A stretch of 23,781 bases of DNA from Paraktedonobacter sp035294465 (lineage in GTDB: Bacteria > Chloroflexota > Ktedonobacteria > Ktedonobacterales > Ktedonobacteraceae): assembly GCA_035294465.1 (NCBI GenBank), contig DATGKW010000195.1, positions 1-23,781 of the forward strand. The letters run 5' to 3'. The notes below the pieces were generated by a model that made no database searches, was not told the DNA's origin, and worked only from the letters and a program-made list of their open reading frames with translations. This document shows, piece by piece, positions 7,801 to 15,236 of this stretch. Both the position numbers and the translations under genes were made by a program. Position 1 is the first letter of the stretch, and each line of letters begins with the position of its first letter.

Positions 7801-7845
7801 TGCAGGCTCCGTAGCCAGCATGCCTGCGGCGGGCGCTCAAAAAAG

Positions 7846-7874
7846 TTGCACCGGTTCGTTCTTTCTTGTATAAT
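7846..7874 (+). promoter_or_regulatory. Near-consensus sigma70 promoter of the primase-like gene
   Basis: TTGCAC (7846-7851) and TATAAT (7869-7874) are separated by exactly 17 bp: 4/6 and 6/6 matches. Transcription would begin near 7881, which leaves the upstream GTG at 7897 almost at the mRNA end with no ribosome site and favours ATG 7945 as the start. Confidence 0.65.
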
Positions 7875-7944
7875 ATAGAACATATCTTCTATCTCTGTGG
7901 TCTTTGAGAGAGCCGGGAACCGGAGAAGCGGCGGGAAAACGCTT

Positions 7945-9039
7945 ATGGTCACTATCTATACGCACCGGGGCAAACGAATTGAGATCGCGTCCGAGCAAGA
8001 ACTACGTTCCCCTGTAGAGAGAGGCGAACACATCCGGGCCTATTGTCATATTCACGGGAGCGATCACCAGCGTTCGCTCTCGATTACCAGGGCCACTGGC
8101 TGGGGACATTGTTTTAACGCGGCCTGTGGAGCGACGGTGCTGGTCGCCGAGTGGAATCGCTCGCTGGCAAGAAAACTGCTTGCTGGCTATGAGCGGAGGA
8201 TGACCCCTGTTTCGTGGCCCACATATTCCTCCTCTTCCGCCTGGCCGAGGCCATGCCCGGCGGTCGTGCAACCAATGCTGTTGCCGCCTCCGAGGTCGAT
8301 ACCCCAATGGCAGCGAGAGGAGCACGACGCCCTGTGTATGCTGAACGAGCCGATGCGGCAAGCACTGGCCTCGACACTGCGGGTCAGGAGATACCTGCAC
8401 GAGCGCGGCATTCCTCTCCAGGCGGCGCTGGCGGCGGGCGTGGGCTATCTACCCTCAACCCTGCTGAATAAGCCTGAGGTGAGGGCATACCGCAGGTTGT
8501 TGCGCAGGTGGGCTGATCGCCTGCTCTTTCCCCTGAATTCGCCCGATGGAAAGGGATATATCGGGCGTTCGTTATGGCACTGGCAGCCAGGCATGACCGA
8601 GACGGCACATAAGGCGCTGCTGGAGCAGGAGGCTGGTCCTGCGCGCTGGATCAAAACCTACCCTGCCGGCTGGTTCAGCGTAGCGTTTGAGCAATTGCCG
8701 AGTACCGTTGTGCTGGTTGAGGGCGCGTTTGATCGCCTGACGCTCCTGGCAGCGGGCTTTCCGGCCAATGCTATTGTGGCGCTGGCCGGTACCGCCGCGC
8801 CGCTCGAATGGTTCCCGGCGTGCGTGAAAACCGTAGTACTGGCGCTCGATGGGGATGAAGGAGGCAGAGAGGCCAGTACTCGCCTGGCCTCTCAACTGGC
8901 GCAGGCAGGCATGGGCGTCCGGATCTGCTCCTTCACGTATGACAACCGGGGCAAAGACTGGAACGAACGATGGCGGTATCTGGGTAGCCGCGGTCTTACT
9001 CCGCTGATAGAGCTGTTCGCCGGAACGCAGTCAGCATAA
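7945..9039 (+). CDS. Stand-alone CHC2-like zinc finger / Toprim protein (DnaG-primase-like)
   Basis: A 364-aa primase-related protein, much shorter than the roughly 600 aa of DnaG. Counting from ATG 7945, an N-terminal zinc ribbon has C34-x2-H37 and C56-x4-C61. The second pair is wider than the C-x2-C usual in DnaG. A linker (about 80-140) precedes a region resembling the DnaG core (about 145-250, with GYIGRSLWHW and WIKTYP). The Toprim domain follows, with E259 and D263 (LVEGAFD) and D302-G-D304 (LDGDEGG), the expected metal-binding acids. No DnaB-binding C-terminus is present. Similar small proteins occur on phages, plasmids and integrated elements, where they prime replication. GTG 7897 would add 16 residues but lacks a Shine-Dalgarno site. 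No helicase, replicase or integrase gene lies nearby. Confidence 0.8.
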   Translation: MVTIYTHRGKRIEIASEQELRSPVERGEHIRAYCHIHGSDHQRSLSITRATGWGHCFNAACGATVLVAEWNRSLARKLLAGYERRMTPVSWPTYSSSSAWPRPCPAVVQPMLLPPPRSIPQWQREEHDALCMLNEPMRQALASTLRVRRYLHERGIPLQAALAAGVGYLPSTLLNKPEVRAYRRLLRRWADRLLFPLNSPDGKGYIGRSLWHWQPGMTETAHKALLEQEAGPARWIKTYPAGWFSVAFEQLPSTVVLVEGAFDRLTLLAAGFPANAIVALAGTAAPLEWFPACVKTVVLALDGDEGGREASTRLASQLAQAGMGVRICSFTYDNRGKDWNERWRYLGSRGLTPLIELFAGTQSA

Positions 9040-9138
9040 AGGTAAAGCGTTCGGAAAACTTCCCTTTCCTTCTTGCCATCCGCCGGGTATACTTGAGAAG
9101 AATAGGCAATTGCGAATGATTTGCAAGAAGGAGATTAC

Positions 9139-10251
9139 ATGAATAGCACCTTTGGTCTTTCCGCGCTCAGACGAGTCTACCGCCAGAGTTCGCCCGAAGT
9201 TCGCCGTCGGGTCATCGGGATTTATACCCTGCTGGTCGGTTATAACGTGCTGGCCTGGTCGCTGGCTCTCATCGTCTTTGCCAGGCGCCCGGATCTGCTG
9301 GCTCTGGCCCTCACAGCCTACACATTCGGTCTGCGCCACGCCTTCGACGCGGACCATATTTCAGCTATCGATAACGTCACTCGCAAGCTGATGCAGGAGA
9401 AGCAACGCCCGGTTGGAGTTGGCCTCTTCTTCTCGCTTGGCCATTCAACCATCGTAGTGGCCCTGACGATCCTCATTGCTCTGGCTGCGATTGCCGCCAG
9501 CAGTTTTGACACACTCAAATACATTGGCGGGCTGGTCGGCACCGGCGTCTCAGCTCTCTTCCTGCTCATCATCGCCGCCATTAACATTGTCATTCTGCTG
9601 GATATCTATCGAACTTTTCGCGAGGTGAAGAATGGCGGGGAATACAACGATCTCACCATCGATGAGTCGCTGAACAAGCGCGGGCTGATGGGCCGTTTCT
9701 TCCGTCCTCTGCTCAGAATGACCGACCGCAGTTGGAAGATGTATCCAATTGGCGTGCTCTTTGGCCTGGGCTTCGATACGGCCACGGAGGTAGGCTTGCT
9801 GGGCATCGCGGCTTTCAGCGCCGGGCACGGCGTTCCCATCGCTTCCATTCTGCTTTTTCCGGCCCTCTTCACCGCCGGCATGACCCTGATGGATACGACC
9901 GATAGCATTTTGATGCTCGGAGCATACGGTTGGGCCTTCGTCAAACCGATCCGCAAACTTTACTATAACCTGAATATTACCCTGATCTCGGTTATTGTAG
10001 CCGTAGTTGTTGGCGGCATCGAAGCCTTGAGCATTGTGGCAACCGAATTAAACCTGACCGGTGTGTTCTGGGATCAGATCAACGTGCTCTCCGACCAGTT
10101 CGGCTTGATTGGTGTCATCATCGTTGGCCTGTTTCTGACAAGCTGGCTCATCTCTACGATTATCTATAAAGTGAAGAGGTATGACGAGATCGAGGTGCAT
10201 ACTACGACATCCGATCGCGGTTCAGAACTCAGCGGGACGCGCAGTCAATAA
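9139..10251 (+). CDS. NiCoT-family nickel/cobalt permease (HoxN/HupN/NixA type)
   Basis: A secondary transporter for Ni2+ or Co2+ in the cytoplasmic membrane, 370 aa with about eight hydrophobic segments. The family signature RHAFDADHI is at residues 66-74 (H67, D72, H73). The other conserved blocks are also seen: FFSLGHSTIV, LFGLGFDTATEVGLL and AGMTLMDTTDSILM. The start is ATG 9139, 5 nt after AGAAGGAG; an earlier in-frame TTG (9121) lies upstream of that site. The gene stands alone. No urease, hydrogenase or cobalamin gene is nearby to tell nickel from cobalt, and no NikR-like palindrome or riboswitch is visible in the 99-bp upstream gap. Confidence 0.93.
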   Translation: MNSTFGLSALRRVYRQSSPEVRRRVIGIYTLLVGYNVLAWSLALIVFARRPDLLALALTAYTFGLRHAFDADHISAIDNVTRKLMQEKQRPVGVGLFFSLGHSTIVVALTILIALAAIAASSFDTLKYIGGLVGTGVSALFLLIIAAINIVILLDIYRTFREVKNGGEYNDLTIDESLNKRGLMGRFFRPLLRMTDRSWKMYPIGVLFGLGFDTATEVGLLGIAAFSAGHGVPIASILLFPALFTAGMTLMDTTDSILMLGAYGWAFVKPIRKLYYNLNITLISVIVAVVVGGIEALSIVATELNLTGVFWDQINVLSDQFGLIGVIIVGLFLTSWLISTIIYKVKRYDEIEVHTTTSDRGSELSGTRSQ

Positions 10252-10313
10252 AAAGCAATTCCAGACGAAGAATGCGTGTCATACATGACACGCATTCTTC
10301 GTCTGGAATTGCT
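10252..10313 (-). terminator. Perfect 29-bp inverted repeat between convergent genes
   Basis: Arms 10254-10282 and 10285-10313 are perfect reverse complements with a 2-nt centre. On the minus strand the stem is followed by TTTTTATT, so it is a rho-independent terminator for the glyoxalase-like gene, whose stop codon is one base away. On the plus strand it begins 3 nt after the permease stop but has no T tract, so termination there is less certain. Confidence 0.75.
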
Positions 10314-10314
10314 A

Positions 10315-10722
10315 CTACATCAGACCTATCCGTTTCTGCATGTCTCGCACCTGGGGATAAAGGTGGTAGATCTGGAGATAGTTGCCAGCGGGATCTTTGA
10401 TGGGGAACATACGGCCCGCGCCTATATCGATCACTTCGCCCAGAATCTCGACCGGCTTTGACTGCCAGTCTCGATAAGTTGCGTCTGCATCTTCAACCGT
10501 GAATCCGAGGGTGAGGCCACCACGTGCTAGAGAGACGCCATAGGTTTCTTTGCTGGCATCCTGCAAGGCAATGTTAGTGCCGCCAGCTTTGGAGTACAAA
10601 AGGACGAACTCGTCGGAGGAAAATTCTTTGACGACCTCAAAGCCGAGAAATTCAGTGTAGAACGCTTTGCAGGCTGGTACATCATCTACCAGGAGCATAA
10701 CCAGACCTAATCGTGAAACCAT
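10315..10722 (-). CDS. VOC-superfamily (glyoxalase/bleomycin-resistance-like) protein
   Basis: A 135-aa protein made of one vicinal-oxygen-chelate unit: a beta-alpha-beta-beta-beta pair with DDVPACKAFYTEFLGFEVV at the N-terminal module and IKDPAGNYLQIYHL at the C-terminal one. The usual metal-binding Glu of the DP-GN-xxE block is Gln here, so a classical glyoxalase I site is unlikely; such proteins may bind small molecules or antibiotics. The start is ATG 10722. GGAAGGAG lies 12 nt upstream, somewhat long, and an in-frame TTG at 10746 lies upstream of that site. The gene is monocistronic and converges on the NiCoT permease. Confidence 0.85.
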   Translation of the reverse strand: MVSRLGLVMLLVDDVPACKAFYTEFLGFEVVKEFSSDEFVLLYSKAGGTNIALQDASKETYGVSLARGGLTLGFTVEDADATYRDWQSKPVEILGEVIDIGAGRMFPIKDPAGNYLQIYHLYPQVRDMQKRIGLM

Positions 10723-10983
10723 AAGGATTGCTTTCTCCTTCCTCAAAAAGCGAATATTTCTTTCTTCAATGTTACTTGCTTTTGGCCGAGAAAACTTCTT
10801 CTAGCTTGCTCTTTTAAGTGAGTTGAATCGTCAGGCAGCGAAGCTCCTTCTTTTTCTCCCTCGCCTGTACGAAGTAGGTACTGGGCAGTTCGTTTCTACC
10901 CGGATCTCGCGGAGCTGGCATATATTTTTCCTTTCCTTAGGAACTGGCAAATTGCTGGCTTCTCGGCGGGTCTATGTGTGCTT

Positions 10984-11811
10984 TCACGAAGGGAGTTGGC
11001 GCGGCCGCTCTTTCTTTCCATCCCTGTGGGTAATGGTTAGATAGCCCACAAAGCCGATAATCAGGACTGTCAGGACCAGGGCAATTTTTCCATCGCCCCA
11101 GCCCAGGCCACCCAGATAGGGCTTGCCAACCCAGTCGGCAAACGAGGCGCCCAGTGGCCGGGTCACAATATAGGCGAACCAGAAAGCGAAGACCTCGTTC
11201 AGACCGAGCAGCCAGTAGGCCAGCCCTGGAAGAGCGAACAGGACCGCGAAGAGGATCAGCGAAGGAAAGTATCCCAGGCCCAGGGTCGCAGCAGTTAGAT
11301 CGCCCGCGGCAGTGCCGAGCGCGAACGTGGCAATGACCGTTGCCCAATAGAACAGTTCTCGGCGGCCTGGATAGATCGAGTGGATAGAGAGCGTTCTCTC
11401 GCTGAGATACCAGACCACAAAGACGATAGCGAGAACACAGGCAAAGAATGTAGTTGACACCCAATATGGAATACCCAGCACTACATGCAAAACATCTGCG
11501 GCCATAGTGCCAAAGACTGCCACCATAACAACTGCTAACCAGTAGATCCACGGTATATAGCGGCGCACCCAGAACTGTAGAATAAGCGCGACAATCAGGC
11601 CCAGAAATCCCAGCACGACTGCAACGTGTGGATCGATCTGATAAACCAGGAAATCCGAGGTTGACTCGCCCATAGCTGTTGACAGCAATTTAATAATCCA
11701 GAAGATGGCAGTAATTTCTGGAACTTTTTTCATAGCTTGCATCGCAGGATGCGCAGATTGTTTTTCACCAGGCATGGTTTGCGAAGGAGCCTGGGGACCG
11801 GGACGAAACAT
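10984..11811 (-). CDS. COG4705-type multi-pass membrane protein
   Basis: A 275-aa protein with about eight hydrophobic segments after a 28-residue hydrophilic N-terminus. It has the internal duplication typical of COG4705 proteins: KVPEITAIFWIIKLLSTAMGE near residue 29 and RRELFYWATVIATFALGTAAGD near residue 151, each with a Gly/acidic pair (GE, GD) within the helix. The C-terminus has VTRPLGASFADWVGKP, also typical. The function of the family is not firmly established; membrane transport is plausible. ATG 11811 follows GGAAGG at 10 nt. The gene is apparently monocistronic. The 261-bp gap after it, up to the glyoxalase-like gene, shows no gene or clear terminator. Confidence 0.75.
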   Translation of the reverse strand: MFRPGPQAPSQTMPGEKQSAHPAMQAMKKVPEITAIFWIIKLLSTAMGESTSDFLVYQIDPHVAVVLGFLGLIVALILQFWVRRYIPWIYWLAVVMVAVFGTMAADVLHVVLGIPYWVSTTFFACVLAIVFVVWYLSERTLSIHSIYPGRRELFYWATVIATFALGTAAGDLTAATLGLGYFPSLILFAVLFALPGLAYWLLGLNEVFAFWFAYIVTRPLGASFADWVGKPYLGGLGWGDGKIALVLTVLIIGFVGYLTITHRDGKKERPRQLPS

Positions 11812-12187
11812 TTGCTGCTTACCTTCCTTTACAAATACAAAGCCTATCTAGAAGAGAGACTACGCTCAATATACTGTACTCACATACACTACCAGAAATC
11901 GCGTACACACACAGTGACGCTTGCGATTATTATAGACCGTTGCCTGTATGTTGTGAACAGATAGGGACCAAAGAGATAGGGCCGTGCAGGCATAGGAATG
12001 AGGTCTCTCTCGAGGAGTATACTGATTCATCCAAACCGAACAACATTCGCTTGAGGAATGGGCAGCTCAGTTATTCCATCATGCCAGGAGAAGAGTTTCC
12101 ACTGCCTGTTGTACTTAGAGAATGAGATATCGTTTAACTAAAGTAAGGAGGCCAGTAAGACTAAATAAAGAAGAAGGAGCATTGAGA
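11812..12187. other. Divergent intergenic region, no gene seen
   Basis: About 375 bp between the COG4705-type gene (minus) and the DUF3592-like gene (plus). An 8-bp direct repeat AGATAGGG occurs at 11959-11966 and 11974-11981, bracketed by TGCCTG (11941-11946) and CAGGCA (11987-11992). No sigma70 promoter of good quality was found on either strand. An open frame of 61 codons (11940-12125) has no ribosome site and was not accepted. Confidence 0.5.
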
Positions 12188-12655
12188 TTGAGAAATCTGA
12201 ACATGGCAGATCTCCTCGTCATCGCGGGCCTCTGCGCTGGCATCCTGCTCTACATGATCACGTTGATTATGGGTATATGGGAGATCATCACGGCCCACCG
12301 GCTGAAGAAGCACGCACGAAGCACCACAGCTAGGATCGAGGATATAGATATCAAGTCGGCGGGCCAGGCCGGAACCTACGGGAAAATACGCTTTACCTAT
12401 ACGGTGAATGACACGACTTACACCAAAAGGCAAACGATCAACAAGTACGTAGCGATGGGCCTTCTATCCGGGCCGAAGGAAGTAAGCATTCTTTTCCTGC
12501 CCAAAAAGCCCTCGGTAGCCAGGCTGGTGCAAGCTCCTACCAATACGATGAGAATACGCAGCATGGTCATTGTGCTGATCACCCTGGTCGTAGTTGCCCT
12601 GCTGATACTGATTGGCGTTCTTCTCGTGGCCAACAATCAGCCCAGCTATTACTAA
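12188..12655 (+). CDS. DUF3592-like two-helix membrane protein
   Basis: About 155 aa. One hydrophobic segment near the N-terminus is followed by a soluble beta-rich part (TARIEDIDIKSAG, IRFTYTVNDTTYTKRQTI, VSILFLPKKPSVARL) and a C-terminal hydrophobic segment (RSMVIVLITLVVVALLILIGVLLV). The order helix, beta domain with FTYTVNDTTY, then helix is that of DUF3592 proteins, whose function is unknown. The start is uncertain. TTG 12188 sits 8 nt after AAGAAGGAG and is preferred; ATG 12203 and ATG 12122 are in frame, but neither has a well-spaced site. The stop overlaps the convergent alpha/beta-hydrolase stop by 4 bp. Confidence 0.7.
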   Translation: MRNLNMADLLVIAGLCAGILLYMITLIMGIWEIITAHRLKKHARSTTARIEDIDIKSAGQAGTYGKIRFTYTVNDTTYTKRQTINKYVAMGLLSGPKEVSILFLPKKPSVARLVQAPTNTMRIRSMVIVLITLVVVALLILIGVLLVANNQPSYY

Positions 12656-13722
12656 CTCGTCTCCAATTTCTCTTGCATCCAGTCGGCCTGCTGCGGGCGA
12701 TGCTTATATGGAATGTTATTGCAGACATGATTGCCGTCCTCGAATAGCCAGAGTTCGGCGTGGCTGCCGGCCTCGGCAGCGATGCGCTCGCCCTGCGCTG
12801 CTGGCACCAGGCGGTCGCGCCTGCCCTGGATCACGAGCAGAGGCGTCGTGATCCTGTCCGCCACGCCTTGCAAATTGAAGCGCTGCACCTTGTTAAAGGC
12901 ATCTTCTTCGTTCGCAGCCTTGAGGCGATGCACCAGCGTCTCGCGGCTGATCTGCGGGCGCTTGCTGAAGTTCTCGGATTGATCGTATGGCCCGCAGTTT
13001 TCGATGGTGGCCCTGACTCGCGGCTCAAAGGCGGCAGCGCGTACTACGAACTGCCCGCCGAAGCTGACGCCCATCAGACCAACGCGGCTGGCATCCACAT
13101 CCGCACGGCTCTCCAGATAATCGATGGCGTATGTAATCGGCACTTCGTAATCGGGGCGCAGCGGATGGTCAAACTCCATTTCGCCCTGGCCAGGCCCGTC
13201 GATAGCCAGCACGGCCATACCGCGACGCAGGAAATCGTCGCCGTAAAGGTGCAGTTCTTCTTTAACCGAGTCCAGGCCGGGCACGAGAATCACTACTGGC
13301 GGCTTCGGGGTATGCCAGGGTTTGCGCAGGATGCCGTACATCGTGCCGCCATTTTCGTAGGGGATGCTCACATGCTCGCCGGGGAAGGCAAAATAGGGCA
13401 AACCACGTTGATAATTGCGCACAACCTGTTCGTGAGCCGCGCGTAGCTGATCCGGCCAGCGCACGAATAGATACTTGCCAAAATGGTACGAGATGGCCGC
13501 GCGGAAGTAGTGCTCGCCCGCCGAAGTGTAGTGTCTCTCGGCCTCGGCCTTCAGCGCCATCCGCTCGTGCATAGCTCCGCACTCCGACCAGGCGCGACAC
13601 CAGTCCTCCCAGCGCTCAACGGCCGTGGTGATGCGTTGAAAATCGTTGTAATCGATGCCGTTGGCAATGAAGCGCGGCGCCCAGTTGTCAATCGCGCTCT
13701 GAACAAATTCGTCTCTGGCCAT
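12652..13722 (-). CDS. Alpha/beta hydrolase with N-terminal helical cap (FrsA / dihydroxypseudooxynicotine-hydrolase-like)
   Basis: A 356-aa soluble hydrolase. The nucleophile elbow GVSFGG places Ser at S220; the acid is D303 (QGRRDRLVP) and the base is H332 (DGNHVC), a complete triad. The oxyanion strand is VVILVPGLDS (143-152). A helical domain of about 115 residues precedes the core, as in the esterase FrsA group and in 2,6-dihydroxypseudooxynicotine hydrolase, which cleaves a C-C bond next to a ketone. An ester, thioester or C-C substrate are all possible. ATG 13722 follows AAAGGA at 8 nt. It lies 26 bp after livF, as the last gene of the long minus-strand array, so it probably processes a compound handled by the transporter and dehydrogenase. 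Confidence 0.85.
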   Translation of the reverse strand: MARDEFVQSAIDNWAPRFIANGIDYNDFQRITTAVERWEDWCRAWSECGAMHERMALKAEAERHYTSAGEHYFRAAISYHFGKYLFVRWPDQLRAAHEQVVRNYQRGLPYFAFPGEHVSIPYENGGTMYGILRKPWHTPKPPVVILVPGLDSVKEELHLYGDDFLRRGMAVLAIDGPGQGEMEFDHPLRPDYEVPITYAIDYLESRADVDASRVGLMGVSFGGQFVVRAAAFEPRVRATIENCGPYDQSENFSKRPQISRETLVHRLKAANEEDAFNKVQRFNLQGVADRITTPLLVIQGRRDRLVPAAQGERIAAEAGSHAELWLFEDGNHVCNNIPYKHRPQQADWMQEKLETS

Positions 13723-13748
13723 TGGTCGGGTCCTTTCCAGAAAAGGGG

Positions 13749-14471
13749 TTATGCCTTCGACAGCGTGCCTCCCAGATACAAATGTCCGATCTCAGGGTTG
13801 TTCAGAATCTCGTCGTGCGTACCCTCAAGGCGGACGCGCCCGCTTTCCAGGACAACGCCGTGATCGGCGAGGCTCAGACCGGTGCGCACGTTTTGCTCTA
13901 CCAGCACGATGGTTCGGCCTCCCTGCTGCATTAGCTTGATGGTCTCGACTACCTGCTTGAAGGTTCTGGGGTCCAGGCCCATCGATGGCTCGTCCAGCAG
14001 GATCAGCTTCGGCTCCAGCATCAGGCAGCGGGCAAACTCGACAAGGCGCTGCTGCCCGCCAGAGAGGCTGCCCGCCTTGTCGTAGGCGCGTTCTCTGACG
14101 ATGGGGAACATGTTGGCGACTTCGGCGAAACGCCGCTCGCGCAGGGCTTTGTCGCGCAATGTGTAAGCTCCCAGGCGCACATTCTCTCGCACGGTCATCG
14201 AAGGAAACAGGCTGTGACTCTGCGGCACCTGGACGATGCCCAGAGCCAGGATCTGGCGAGGCGTCAGGCCAACCAGGGAGCGCCCATCAAAAGTGACTTT
14301 GCCCAGGCGCGGCTTCAACAGTCCGCTGAGCACCCGCAGGACAGTGGACTTGCCCGCGCCGTTGGGTCCAACGATACAGGTTGTACTGCCCTGCTCCACT
14401 TCAAGATTAACCCCTTTGAGCACGTCGCCGCCATCATAACCGGCGTATACATTCTCCAGTTTCAGCAGCAT
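13749..14471 (-). CDS. livF: Branched-chain-amino-acid-type ABC transporter ATPase LivF
   Basis: A 240-aa cytoplasmic ATPase of the HAAT (LIV) importer class. Walker A GPNGAGKST at 35-43, Q-loop Q84, signature LSGGQ at 136-140 and Walker B ILLDEP at 157-162. The switch position is VEQN (Q193) rather than His, as is usual in LivF. It starts 3 bp after the livG stop and is followed by the alpha/beta hydrolase. It pairs with LivG to drive the LivH/LivM pore. HAAT importers also carry urea, amides and aromatic acids, so branched-chain amino acids should not be assumed. Confidence 0.93.
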   Translation of the reverse strand: MLLKLENVYAGYDGGDVLKGVNLEVEQGSTTCIVGPNGAGKSTVLRVLSGLLKPRLGKVTFDGRSLVGLTPRQILALGIVQVPQSHSLFPSMTVRENVRLGAYTLRDKALRERRFAEVANMFPIVRERAYDKAGSLSGGQQRLVEFARCLMLEPKLILLDEPSMGLDPRTFKQVVETIKLMQQGGRTIVLVEQNVRTGLSLADHGVVLESGRVRLEGTHDEILNNPEIGHLYLGGTLSKA

Positions 14472-14474
14472 CTT

Positions 14475-15206
14475 TTAATCTCCCAGATAAGCTTCCAGCA
14501 CGGCCGGGTTCGCGCGTACCTCTTCGGGCGTCCCTTCGGCAATCTTCGTTCCGCGATGCATGACCATCACTTTATCGCATAGCCCCATGACAAACTCCAT
14601 ATTGTGCTCAACCACCAGGAAGGTCACGCCGCGCTGGTTCAGCTCGCGAATGCGCCCGGTCAGGTAGTTGAGCATGGTCGGATTGACCCCGCCCGCCGGC
14701 TCGTCGAGCAAGATCACACGGGGATCGGCGACCAGGATGAAGGCGAATTCAAGGAGCTTGCGCTGTCCGTAGGAGAGATTACCGGCGGGCAGATCCTTGA
14801 GAGAAGTCAGGCCGACAAAATCCAGCAACTCAAGCGCGCGCCTGTGCTCGTGGGTTGAACTCCAGCGGCTTAGCTGCCCCTTCAGATCGCTGCGCTGCGC
14901 CGCCACGTGCATGTTCTCCAGCACGGTCAGACGGGGAAAAACGCGCGTAAGCTGAAAGGTGCGTCCGATGCCCAGGCGGAAGACTTTATCCGGTGTGGCG
15001 TTGGTGATGCTCCGGTCCTGGAAGCGCACGCTGCCGCTATCAACCCGTTCGTAGCCGGTCATGACGTTGAACAGCGTGGTTTTGCCCGAACCATTGGGGC
15101 CGATCAGACCGGTAATCGAACCCTCTGCCACGCTGATTGAGCAGGTATCCAGGGCCTGTATTCCTCCGAAAGCTTTACAAACATCCTGCGCCTCTAACAG
15201 GCTCAT
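14475..15206 (-). CDS. livG: Branched-chain-amino-acid-type ABC transporter ATPase LivG
   Basis: A 243-aa ATPase with Walker A GPNGSGKTT (36-44), Q-loop Q85, signature LSYGQ (144-148), Walker B VILLDEP (164-170) and the LivG-type AGGVNP after it. The switch His is in VVEHNM (H201). ATG 15206 follows AAGGAAGG. The gene is 30 bp after livM and 3 bp before livF. Together with LivF it forms the heterodimeric engine of the importer. Confidence 0.93.
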   Translation of the reverse strand: MSLLEAQDVCKAFGGIQALDTCSISVAEGSITGLIGPNGSGKTTLFNVMTGYERVDSGSVRFQDRSITNATPDKVFRLGIGRTFQLTRVFPRLTVLENMHVAAQRSDLKGQLSRWSSTHEHRRALELLDFVGLTSLKDLPAGNLSYGQRKLLEFAFILVADPRVILLDEPAGGVNPTMLNYLTGRIRELNQRGVTFLVVEHNMEFVMGLCDKVMVMHRGTKIAEGTPEEVRANPAVLEAYLGD

Positions 15207-15236
15207 ACATCGATTCCTTCCTTCTTACTTAGCTTC

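Noticed and set aside
9040..9138. Nickel- or cobalamin-responsive control element before the NiCoT gene
   Set aside because: The 99-bp gap is too short for a cobalamin riboswitch plus promoter and shows no NikR-like palindrome; only a weak TATACT at 9088-9093.
11940..12125. 61-codon frame overlapping the upstream ATG of the DUF3592-like gene by ATGA
   Set aside because: The ATGA overlap hinted at coupling, but the TTG start has no Shine-Dalgarno site and a better start for the DUF3592-like gene lies at 12188.
12760..13446. 228-codon plus-strand frame over the alpha/beta hydrolase
   Set aside because: Antisense to a gene with a complete catalytic triad; no ribosome site.
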